A stretch of DNA of 6,707 nucleotides from an uncultured Acidobacteriota bacterium. GTDB taxonomy: Bacteria; Acidobacteriota; Blastocatellia; Pyrinomonadales; Pyrinomonadaceae. Shown in pieces: positions 1 through 5,386 of this stretch. The stretch covers positions 1-6,707 of the forward strand of contig CAMLKY010000113.1 in assembly GCA_946480545.1 (NCBI GenBank), written 5' to 3'. Position 1 is the first letter of the stretch. Every line of letters starts with the position of its first letter. Below the pieces are notes generated by a model that was not told where the DNA came from, searched no databases, and saw nothing but the letters and a program-made list of their open reading frames with translations. A program made the translations under genes and the position numbers.

Positions 1-1
1 T

Positions 2-1147
2 GTTGTCAACTTCGTCGAGCATGTCCCGGCAAGCTACCTGCAGGATCTCGAGACGATCGACTTTTCGAACATTCAAACCCCGGCGAGCCTCTTTCTTCCG
101 CAGACAGCACGCGAGATGTTCGGTAAAGCCGTGAACGCCGATCCGGGTACATCACGCGTGCGATCGATCCAGGCCTACAGCATCAAGACAAATCCAGACG
201 AACGTCTGCTAAGCCTCGCACGCGAATCCGGATTCTTTGCTGAAGCGATCAGCCCCCTCGAGGTCCGAAAAGCGCTCAATACGGGATTTCGCCCGGAGGA
301 AGTTATCCTGAACGGCCCGGCAAAATGGTGGCGGCGCGAGGAGCTTCCGCATGAGAGATTGCATGCCGTATTCTGTGACTCCATCAGCGAGCTCGATACG
401 GTTTCGAATGGGATCCGGGACGGCGAGATACAGACCGACGTGCTCGGCATCCGACTTCGGACACCAAACATCGTCTCACGATTTGGCATCCCGATAGACT
501 CACCGGAGTTGTTCGAAGAGCTGATAACCGCTGTTCGGCGGATGCCGGCATCGGTACGCTTCGGTGTCCACTTCCATATGGCGAGCAGCAACGTGGGCGT
601 TCGCGAGTGGCGGCATCTCTTCCGATCGATGCTGCGATGGTGTGGTTCGATCGAAGCCTTGAGCGGTCGCATCATTGAATCGCTCGATGTCGGAGGCGGC
701 TGGTTTCCGGACGACCTTATCGATCGAGGAATCCCGATGCCGGACGAATATCTCGAGATGATCGGTGAAAACCTCTCGGGTGTTACCGAGGTGATATCCG
801 AGCCCGGAAAGGCTCTCGCCCAGCCGACTATGGCCCTCGCGATGACGGCATTGGAGATCAGGCGATACGCGGGCGGGGCATCCGAGGCGGTCATGGACGG
901 CTCGATCGCCGAGCTACCGATGTACGCGTTCCACCCGCACAGGATCCTATCGCGCGACGGGGAATCAGGGACGTGGCAACCGCTGCGACGCGGCGAGTCG
1001 CTGCTGCTGGGAAGGCTGTGCATGGAACACGACGTCGTCGCGTCGAACATACATCTTCCCGAGACTACCAAACCGGGCGACGTGTTTGTCTTTTGTGACG
1101 CCGGAGCTTACGACAGGAGTATGAGTTATGTTTTTGGATGCGGGTAA
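2..1147 (+). CDS. PLP-dependent group IV decarboxylase (Orn/DAP/Arg decarboxylase family), 5' end outside window
   Basis: This is a fold-type III PLP enzyme that removes a carboxyl group from an amino acid or an amino-acid-derived intermediate, acting as a cytoplasmic dimer. The frame is open to the left edge and begins mid-protein (reading VVNFVEH...), so the ATG at 116 is internal. Counting from that Met, visible motifs are the PLP lysine in AYSIKTNP (K24, codon 185-187), the FHMASS stretch matching the family FHxGS, the glycine loop LDVGGGW, SEPGKAL for the PLP-phosphate EPGR motif, GRLCMEHD carrying the inter-subunit catalytic Cys, and AYDRSMSYVF at the C-terminus. Oddities: EPGR is EPGK, and the specificity loop CMEHD matches neither DAP decarboxylase (CESGD) nor ornithine decarboxylase (CDGxD). 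The substrate is therefore not assignable, and housekeeping LysA looks unlikely. It overlaps the next gene by 20 bp, so the two are co-expressed. Confidence 0.9.
   Translation, partial: VVNFVEHVPASYLQDLETIDFSNIQTPASLFLPQTAREMFGKAVNADPGTSRVRSIQAYSIKTNPDERLLSLARESGFFAEAISPLEVRKALNTGFRPEEVILNGPAKWWRREELPHERLHAVFCDSISELDTVSNGIRDGEIQTDVLGIRLRTPNIVSRFGIPIDSPELFEELITAVRRMPASVRFGVHFHMASSNVGVREWRHLFRSMLRWCGSIEALSGRIIESLDVGGGWFPDDLIDRGIPMPDEYLEMIGENLSGVTEVISEPGKALAQPTMALAMTALEIRRYAGGASEAVMDGSIAELPMYAFHPHRILSRDGESGTWQPLRRGESLLLGRLCMEHDVVASNIHLPETTKPGDVFVFCDAGAYDRSMSYVFGCG
1115..1119 (+). promoter_or_regulatory. Ribosome binding site AGGAG for the transglutaminase-like gene
   Basis: AGGAG lies 8 nt before the ATG at 1128, inside the last codons of the decarboxylase. 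The nearer ATG at 1121 is only 1 nt from the site and in the decarboxylase frame. The site therefore fixes the start at 1128 and supports translational coupling. Confidence 0.75.
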
Positions 1148-1775
1148 TAATCCTCACGAAGCAGTAGCGTTGTATGAGACCGAGTCGCGAAGCGCGGTTT
1201 ACGAGCCGTGGAAGGTATGGCCGCCCTCTACGATTTCGCATCATGGAAAGCTGTGCTGCGAGATCGCGCGCGAGTGGATCATCGACACCGATTGTTCGGC
1301 TCTCGGCGGCGGTAGCGCATTGTCGGGTCCTCGTTGGCTCCGTCATCGTTTCGAATGGGGCCCGGGCACTTACCCGATTCACTGGTGCGAGCTGATAAAG
1401 AAGACCAAGCTCGACTGCGGAGTTCTCGCCGCACTTGCTCACGAGGTGTTTGCGGCACGCGGCGTAAAGTCGTACCGCGCTCAGCTCGTGCAGGAGTTCT
1501 CCGATTCAGCCGCCGCGCAATGGCGGGCAGCATGGGAAGGTGACGGTGCGGTCACCGATTGGATATCGCACGGGAGCATCTATCACGAGGGATGTGCGCT
1601 CGTGTTAAGGGACAACCAGATCAAGCTCTGGGACTCAAGCGCGGGTTGGTGGGTCGATCCGAAGACAACGCGAGGTTATTCGTCGATCCGCGCTCTGCGC
1701 GTCGCGGCGGTCACCGGTTCACTGCTCAAGTGGGGCGAGCACGTGATCCCATCGGGTGAGTGGGTCGCTTTATAA
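1128..1775 (+). CDS. Putative transglutaminase/papain-like fold protein, co-operonic with the decarboxylase
   Basis: I do not recognise the 215-aa family. What can be seen is a likely catalytic triad of the transglutaminase/NlpC/arylamine-acetyltransferase superfamily. C97 opens a hydrophobic helix (LDCGVLAALAHEVF). H153 (YHEGCALVL) starts a beta strand, and D169 (IKLWDSS) follows 16 residues later, in the usual Cys-His-Asp order with helix-then-strands. A second Cys lies nearby at C87, and Trp is abundant (W86, W132, W136, W145, W168, W174, W175). There is no signal peptide or membrane segment, so it is probably cytoplasmic. Such folds perform amide hydrolysis, acyl transfer or amide formation; which applies here is unknown. 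The overlap with a PLP decarboxylase suggests it acts on the decarboxylated amine or on a precursor peptide or acyl conjugate. The real reaction, and even catalytic competence, are inference. Confidence 0.85.
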   Translation: MFLDAGNNPHEAVALYETESRSAVYEPWKVWPPSTISHHGKLCCEIAREWIIDTDCSALGGGSALSGPRWLRHRFEWGPGTYPIHWCELIKKTKLDCGVLAALAHEVFAARGVKSYRAQLVQEFSDSAAAQWRAAWEGDGAVTDWISHGSIYHEGCALVLRDNQIKLWDSSAGWWVDPKTTRGYSSIRALRVAAVTGSLLKWGEHVIPSGEWVAL

Positions 1776-1887
1776 CAACCGCACTTCTCGATTGCGGATA
1801 ACTGTTGAAGGGCGCTCGGTCAGACTAGCTTGAAAAGTCTAAAGCGTAGGCTTCGATTATTCGCTGTGGCTGGATTAAATCGGAAGT

Positions 1888-2097
1888 TTAGGAGGTTTGG
1901 TTAGGATCGGGTTTCCAGGAGGCTCGTTGGGATTCGCTTGACCGGTTTTCTATATCGACGTTTTCCCGACGTTCGACTATCCACTCGCCGATCGTGTTCT
2001 CGATACTACGTTTCTTCTTCGGCTTTTTCCGTACTGTCTTAACTTCTTTTGAAGTTTCATCGCCTCGCTTGATTACCTTTATTGATCGCTTGTTCAT
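1888..2097 (-). CDS. Small, very basic protein of unknown function, coupled to the HTH regulator gene
   Basis: The 69-aa product is not recognised. Its N-terminal half is dense in Lys/Arg, including a KKPKKKR patch near residues 24-30. A probable amphipathic helix (TIGEWIVERRENV) follows around residues 35-47, then a Ser/Arg/Pro-rich tail that looks disordered. It has no Cys, signal peptide or membrane segment. Its ATG overlaps the TGA of the upstream HTH gene (ATGA at 2097-2094). No Shine-Dalgarno is evident, so it probably relies on translational re-initiation, which is the main reason to accept it as real. By hand count its DNA is about 46% GC, lower than the neighbouring genes. The basic patch could bind nucleic acid, or it could be a partner of the HTH protein; both are guesses. 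A spurious ORF is still possible. Confidence 0.6.
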   Translation of the reverse strand: MNKRSIKVIKRGDETSKEVKTVRKKPKKKRSIENTIGEWIVERRENVDIENRSSESQRASWKPDPNQTS

Positions 2098-2423
2098 AAA
2101 AGTGACGACGTCCGCCGGATCGCTCGGGCGGGCAGTTTTCTAGAGTTCTGGTCTTCGGCCCGTTCTGCGGGCCCCAACTCCATCAGGTCTCCCGGATCGC
2201 ATCCGAGGGCAATGCACATCTTCTCGAGGGTTGCGAAATTGATACCGAGAGCGCGATCTTTTGTGAACCGCCAGAGAGTCGTGTAACTGACACCGGTTGT
2301 TCTCGAGAGCCAGTACAAGGACTGGCCGCGTTCACGAAGGACCGTATCGATCTTGAACTTTATCCTGTGGTCCAATTTCCGTCGGGCCGGACTCGGCGCG
2401 GCTGCTGTTTCTTTCTCAGTCAT
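2094..2423 (-). CDS. XRE-family (Cro/C1-type, HTH_26-like) transcriptional regulator
   Basis: A 109-aa DNA-binding protein. After a basic, Ala/Pro-rich N-terminus, residues about 20-82 form a Cro/C1-type five-helix domain. The recognition unit is near residues 36-55 (WLSRTTGVSYTTLWRF). The family-typical end, LEKMCIALGCDPGDLMEL (66-83), is characteristic of the YozG/HTH_26 subgroup. The C-terminal 25 residues are polar and probably flexible. The start is supported by AGGGGAT (2433-2439 on the minus strand) 9-10 nt upstream of the ATG, and by a promoter ending about 25 nt before it. It is the first gene of a two-gene operon with the small basic protein, divergent from the STAS gene. The palindrome in the shared promoter region suggests it represses itself and perhaps the STAS gene; that is inference. 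Confidence 0.9.
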   Translation of the reverse strand: MTEKETAAAPSPARRKLDHRIKFKIDTVLRERGQSLYWLSRTTGVSYTTLWRFTKDRALGINFATLEKMCIALGCDPGDLMELGPAERAEDQNSRKLPARAIRRTSSLL

Positions 2424-2432
2424 TTATTTCGT

Positions 2433-2439
2433 ATCCCCT
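2433..2439 (-). promoter_or_regulatory. Ribosome binding site AGGGGAT of the HTH regulator gene
   Basis: On the minus strand this purine-rich site sits 9 nt before the ATG whose first base is 2423. It is the only Shine-Dalgarno-like match in the short leader and supports that start codon. Confidence 0.6.
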
Positions 2440-2454
2440 ATATTGTGCATACAG

Positions 2455-2483
2455 AATATATTTCATGTTTGACATATAGTCAA
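2455..2483 (-). promoter_or_regulatory. Sigma70-like promoter of the HTH regulator operon
   Basis: The minus strand reads TTGACT (2483-2478), a 17-bp spacer, then TATATT (2460-2455), one mismatch from consensus in each hexamer. Transcription would begin near 2448, leaving a leader of about 25 nt that contains the ribosome site at 2433-2439. Its -35 lies in the right arm of the palindrome at 2467-2485. Confidence 0.65.
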
Positions 2484-2485
2484 AC
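2467..2485. promoter_or_regulatory. Perfect inverted repeat GTTTGAC-N5-GTCAAAC, probable operator for the HTH regulator
   Basis: The two 7-bp arms are exact reverse complements around ATATA, giving a 19-bp site of the size usual for Cro/C1-type dimers. The left arm supplies the -35 (TTGACA) of the rightward promoter and the right arm the -35 (TTGACT) of the leftward promoter. A dimer bound here would cover both. Binding by the adjacent HTH protein is inferred from position only. The inverted symmetry could in part simply reflect two TTGAC -35 boxes facing each other, though the match runs two bases beyond them (GT/AC). Confidence 0.65.
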
Positions 2486-2498
2486 GAGAGAATATAGT
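2469..2498 (+). promoter_or_regulatory. Sigma70-like promoter of the STAS gene
   Basis: TTGACA (2469-2474, full consensus) is followed by an 18-bp spacer and TATAGT (2493-2498, one mismatch). Transcription would start near 2505, giving an untranslated leader of about 90 nt before the STAS ATG at 2598. The -10 lies inside the second copy of an 8-bp direct repeat ATATAGTC (2474-2481 and 2492-2499). Confidence 0.65.
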
Positions 2499-2597
2499 CT
2501 GTTCATAGGGTCCAAAGCTCGCTCTTCTCAGACCTCACGGGAATTCACCCGCCTTCGTCTGACTTCAACAGCTTACATATCGAGGCACAGTATTCAC

Positions 2598-2999
2598 ATG
2601 AGCACCCTCATTATTAGTAAACGACGCGTAGACGGCGTCATGATCCTGGATCTTCAGGGCGGCATCCGGCTCGGTCAGGAGAACGCTTACCTTCATAACG
2701 CGATCAAAAGGATCGTCGAGAACGGCGAGACCAAGGTGCTGATCAATCTTGCCGAAGTTACAAAGATCGACTCAAGCGGTATGGGCGAGTTGATCGCGGC
2801 GTGGACTACGCTGCAAAAGAACGCGGGCGAGGTTAAGCTGCTAAATCTGACCCAGAGTGTCGAAGAGCTGATGACGCTGACTAAGCTTCTTACAGTTTTC
2901 GAAACTTATGAAGACGAGCGCGATGCCGTCGCGAGCTTTAGATCGAAGACCCCGGCCGATGGCGGCATCTGGACGAAAGCGAATGTAAGCTTCAGCTAG
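2598..2999 (+). CDS. STAS-domain protein, anti-sigma factor antagonist type (SpoIIAA/RsbV-like)
   Basis: A 133-aa cytoplasmic single-domain protein. Members of this family bind a serine-kinase anti-sigma factor and are switched by phosphorylation of a Ser. Here the switch motif is KIDSSGMGEL, with D58-S59-S60-G61. S59 aligns with the phosphorylated Ser of SpoIIAA. The fold is seen as strands IISKRRVDGVMILDLQG (5-21), helix ENAYLHNAIKRIVE (28-41), strand KVLINLAEV (46-54), the switch helix, strand EVKLLNLT (78-85) and a last helix-strand ending VFETYEDERDAVASF. A tail of about 18 residues follows. The start at 2598 is chosen because the STAS fold begins there and GAGG (2582-2585) lies upstream. 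The open frame extends further upstream but only through the promoter region and the opposite HTH gene. No kinase or sigma factor partner is in the window; the divergent HTH gene shares its promoter region. Confidence 0.88.
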   Translation: MSTLIISKRRVDGVMILDLQGGIRLGQENAYLHNAIKRIVENGETKVLINLAEVTKIDSSGMGELIAAWTTLQKNAGEVKLLNLTQSVEELMTLTKLLTVFETYEDERDAVASFRSKTPADGGIWTKANVSFS

Positions 3000-3103
3000 G
3001 GCAGCTCGGTAGTTCACTTCCCGCCTGAAGCCCTGGTCGCCCCTCCTTTGACGGGTTTGCTCCCGAACACACTTTTCAATATGATTCTTCGCCAAGAACA
3101 CCT

Positions 3104-3448
3104 ATGAAGAATCTATCGATCGCCGTCATTCTTGCATCCATTTTCGTATCCGCCTGCGGTTGGAACCCGTCGGTCACCGCGGTTCCGATCACCGCGCCTT
3201 GGGATTCGATGAACCTCCCCGTCAAAGAGGACGCCCGTGTGTGGAGCAGCAACGCCACCGAGTTAAAAGTCGCTCACAAAGCTGGAAAGTCCGAGGTTCT
3301 CGCCGCCTATGAAAAAGCGCTAACCGCCAGCGGCTGGAAGTCTGCAGGTGCTGAAGCGGGAACAGTGATCTTCAGAAAAGAAGGTAAAACCCTCGAGGCC
3401 GAGATCTATGACTTCGAGAATACAGGCGTGATATTGACGATGAAGTAG
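3104..3448 (+). CDS. Small putative lipoprotein
   Basis: A 114-aa precursor with a lipoprotein signal peptide: Lys2, a hydrophobic core (IAVILASIFV) and lipobox VSAC with C18 as the lipidated residue. Gly at +2 gives no inner-membrane retention signal by the E. coli rule. The mature part is a linker (19-40) and then one small alpha/beta domain, about residues 41-114. It shows a strand (ARVWSSNATELKVAH), a helix ending in a Gly-Trp (VLAAYEKALTASGWKSAG) and three strands (AGTVIFRKEGKTLEAEIYDFENTGVILTMK). The helix-to-GW-then-strands layout recalls small periplasmic domains of unknown function found in many lipoproteins; I cannot name the family. The ribosome site is weak. The ATG overlaps the stop of a possible 8-codon ORF at 3081-3107. 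It stands alone between the STAS gene (same strand, 104-bp gap) and the convergent carboxylase. Confidence 0.82.
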   Translation: MKNLSIAVILASIFVSACGWNPSVTAVPITAPWDSMNLPVKEDARVWSSNATELKVAHKAGKSEVLAAYEKALTASGWKSAGAEAGTVIFRKEGKTLEAEIYDFENTGVILTMK

Positions 3449-3637
3449 CTCGACGCGAAAGTTGTCGCCCACTCCAGCAAGCGCCTGGCGAACGATTCGG
3501 AGAAAGAACCGGATCAACCCCCCTAAGCAACAAGATTATAGATCAGCCTCCCCGTGACCCCTGCCGGAATTCCCCTCTAACATCGCCGGCCAAGCAAGCA
3601 CCCGTCGTAGGTAGTTACTGAAGAACCAGCGGACCGC

Positions 3638-5299
3638 TTAGAGCCCCGGCGGGCAGGCCGACGGAAGTACAAACGCTCCGATATGAGGCGTGTCCGTGTT
3701 CAGACAAGTCTGAAGCGAAAGGATCAGGGCATCTCGCAGATTCTCTGGCGTAACTATCGCATCAACCAAACCCCGCGCCGCCGCATGCTTTGCGTCGAGC
3801 TCGCGATCGTAGGTCTCGCGGACCTTTTGCATCTCGGCTTCGAGCTCGGCTGTTGGAGATTCGCCGGCCGCTTTTAACTTCTCCAGTTGCGTTCCGAATA
3901 TTGCCTGCACAGCCGAATCGCCTTCCATCACACCCATCCGACCCGTGGGAAGAGAAAAAATGAAGTCCGGATCGAAGCCCTGTCCGGCCATCGCATAATA
4001 TCCGGCCCCGGATGCGTGATTCACCGTGAGCACGATCTTGGGCACCTTTGCCGTCGCCATCGCTTCGACAAAGCGGGCACCGGCGCGAATGATCCCGCTG
4101 TGCTCGGCCTCTGCTCCGACCATGAATCCAGACACGTCCTGCACGAACAATAGCGGTGTCGAATGACGGTCGCAGTTCTCGATGAAGTAGGCTGTCTTCT
4201 CCGCGGATTCCGTGTAGACGATACCACCGAACCTCGGGCCTTTCTGTCCCTTGCTCATCCCGCGCGAGTTCGCGATGACGCCGACGAGAATGCCACCGAT
4301 GCGCGCAGTTCCGCAGATCATCTCCTGGGCGTAGTCGGCCTGGAATTCGTCGACGGGTCCGTCGAGGAATGTATCGAGTACCGCGTGCATGTCGTAAGGC
4401 GCTCGGTGATCAGCCGGAAGCAGGTTGTACAGATCGTCGATCCTGGATTTTCGATTTTCTCCAGGCGTTTGCACCCTCCCTACCGGTCGGGTTTCTGCCT
4501 GTGTCGGTACCTCGGCTCCTCCCGATCTCGGCGATGGAAGGTCGGCAACCAATTGCCGGATCTTCTCGAGACATTCCTTATCGTCTTTCGTTCGGTAATG
4601 CGCCACGCCGGAGATGGCGTTGTGTGTCATCGCACCGCCGAGCGTTTCGTTATCGATCGTCTGTCCCGTCGCCCCCTTCACGAGATTCGCGCCGCCTAAG
4701 CCCATGAACGATGTTCCCTCCACCATGAGGATGACATCGCTGAGTGCCGGCAGATACGCACCGCCTGCGACGCACATTCCCATCACGGCGGCTATCTGCG
4801 GCACCTTGAGGTAGCGACGCATTATCGAGTTGTAATAGAAGATGCGCGCGGCGCCATATTGGCCGGGGAACACACCGCCCTGATACGGAAGATTTACACC
4901 TGCCGAATCGACGAGATAAATGATCGGAACGCGATTGCGCATCGCGATCTCCTGCGCACGGAGGATCTTTTTGATCGTTTCCGGATACCACGCACCAGCC
5001 TTGATAGTGGCGTCGTTCGCGACGATGACGCACTCACGCCCATTGATCTTGCCGACGACAGTTACTACAGCCGCCGCCGGTGCCTGACCGTTGTATTCGT
5101 CATACGCGACCAGCAGCCCGATCTCTTGATTGTACGCACCCGGATCCAGGAGAAGGTCGATGCGCTCGCGCGCGGTCAGCTTTCCCTGCTTGTGGATCTT
5201 TGCGATCTTATCGGGCCCGCCGCCGAGCTTTAGCTTGTGCTCCAGCCGCTCGAGTTCATCGGTCAGCATACGAAGCCGGGATTTTGATTCTGCTTTCAT
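3638..5299 (-). CDS. Acyl-CoA carboxylase carboxyltransferase (beta) subunit
   Basis: A complete 553-aa carboxyltransferase of a biotin-dependent acyl-CoA carboxylase. It moves CO2 from carboxybiotin to an acyl-CoA in the cytoplasm. The N-terminal half (about 1-250) has the helical lead (HKQGKLTARERIDLLLDPG, 36-54) and the acyl-CoA oxyanion region MCVAGGAYLPALSD (175-188). The C-terminal half (about 295-553) has the biotin-side site NHASGAGYYAMAG (427-439). GTSFMGLGGANLVKGATG and the C-terminal GVMEGDSAVQAIFG resemble the methylcrotonyl/geranyl-CoA group more than propionyl-CoA enzymes, but the substrate is not settled. AAAGG (5310-5306) 6 nt before the ATG fixes the start. The inter-half linker, about 256-285, is longer and richer in Pro/Gly/Arg than usual. 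No biotin carboxylase or carrier gene adjoins it on either side. It could also be a decarboxylase alpha subunit of the glutaconyl-CoA type. Confidence 0.93.
   Translation of the reverse strand: MKAESKSRLRMLTDELERLEHKLKLGGGPDKIAKIHKQGKLTARERIDLLLDPGAYNQEIGLLVAYDEYNGQAPAAAVVTVVGKINGRECVIVANDATIKAGAWYPETIKKILRAQEIAMRNRVPIIYLVDSAGVNLPYQGGVFPGQYGAARIFYYNSIMRRYLKVPQIAAVMGMCVAGGAYLPALSDVILMVEGTSFMGLGGANLVKGATGQTIDNETLGGAMTHNAISGVAHYRTKDDKECLEKIRQLVADLPSPRSGGAEVPTQAETRPVGRVQTPGENRKSRIDDLYNLLPADHRAPYDMHAVLDTFLDGPVDEFQADYAQEMICGTARIGGILVGVIANSRGMSKGQKGPRFGGIVYTESAEKTAYFIENCDRHSTPLLFVQDVSGFMVGAEAEHSGIIRAGARFVEAMATAKVPKIVLTVNHASGAGYYAMAGQGFDPDFIFSLPTGRMGVMEGDSAVQAIFGTQLEKLKAAGESPTAELEAEMQKVRETYDRELDAKHAAARGLVDAIVTPENLRDALILSLQTCLNTDTPHIGAFVLPSACPPGL
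4442..4465. repeat. Inverted repeat CCTGGA-N12-TCCAGG at the edge of the carboxyltransferase insert
   Basis: Two perfect 6-bp arms (4442-4447 and 4460-4465) enclose a 12-base AT-rich loop inside coding sequence, at the C-terminal edge of the unusual linker. Six-base arms can arise by chance. Confidence 0.45.
4445..4534 (-). other. Unusual in-frame Pro/Gly/Arg-rich linker segment in the carboxyltransferase
   Basis: Residues about 256-285 link the two crotonase-like halves. Their composition (SPRSGGAEVPTQ..., then ETRPVGRVQTPGENRK) differs from the well-ordered flanks. The linker in propionyl-CoA carboxylase beta subunits, as I remember it, is roughly 12 residues shorter. It keeps the frame and removes no catalytic motif. 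It may be an ordinary loop or a domesticated repeat. Confidence 0.45.
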
Positions 5300-5305
5300 T
5301 CAGAG

Positions 5306-5310
5306 CCTTT
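5306..5310 (-). promoter_or_regulatory. Ribosome binding site AAAGG of the carboxyltransferase gene
   Basis: On the minus strand AAAGG lies 6 nt before the ATG (5299-5297), a normal spacing that supports this start codon. Confidence 0.55.
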
Positions 5311-5328
5311 GGGTGTCGTTGCATTTCA

Positions 5329-5367
5329 GCGTCTTTGCGCGGCAAGGAAGTTATCCCGCAAAGACGC
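5329..5367. repeat. Intergenic inverted repeat GCGTCTTTGCG-N17-CGCAAAGACGC
   Basis: The arms are perfect over 11 bp (5329-5339 and 5357-5367) with a 17-base loop, in the 87-bp gap between the metalloprotease stop and the carboxyltransferase start. No T-tract follows the stem on either strand, so it is not a standard intrinsic terminator. The motif resembles dispersed GCAAAGACGC-type intergenic repeats I recall from some acidobacterial genomes (inference). In RNA it could form a stem between the two co-directional genes. Confidence 0.7.
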
Positions 5368-5386
5368 CAACCGCAAAAAAAAGATC

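Noticed and set aside
175..1071. Long minus-strand open frame (about 298 codons) opposite the decarboxylase
   Set aside because: Its translation is Ser/Arg-rich and low in recognisable motifs, while the plus strand carries every decarboxylase motif. It is an antisense shadow of a GC-rich gene.
1779..1797. Stem CCGCA-N9-TGCGG just after the transglutaminase-like gene as a terminator
   Set aside because: Only five base pairs and no T-tract on either strand; too weak to call.
1822..1845. Short stem AGACT/AGTCT in the convergent gap as a bidirectional terminator
   Set aside because: Five-bp arms, AT-rich, no T-run following; likely chance.
2367..2597. Extended N-terminus for the STAS protein from an ATG at 2367
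   Set aside because: It would begin inside the opposite HTH gene and run through both promoters and the palindrome. The STAS fold starts at 2598.
2998..3034. AGGGC/GCCCT stem after the STAS stop codon
   Set aside because: Five-bp arms around a 27-base loop and no T-tract; not a convincing terminator.
3449..3637. The 189-bp convergent gap as a hidden small gene or RNA
   Set aside because: No small frame with a ribosome site, no stable long stem and no promoter pair could be supported by eye.
4163..4699. Plus-strand open frame inside the carboxyltransferase gene
   Set aside because: The opposite strand has a continuous conserved carboxyltransferase; this frame shows no family features.
5375..5382. 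Run of eight T on the minus strand after the metalloprotease stop as a terminator
   Set aside because: There is a T-tract but no preceding GC-rich stem; the strong inverted repeat lies after the tract, not before it.
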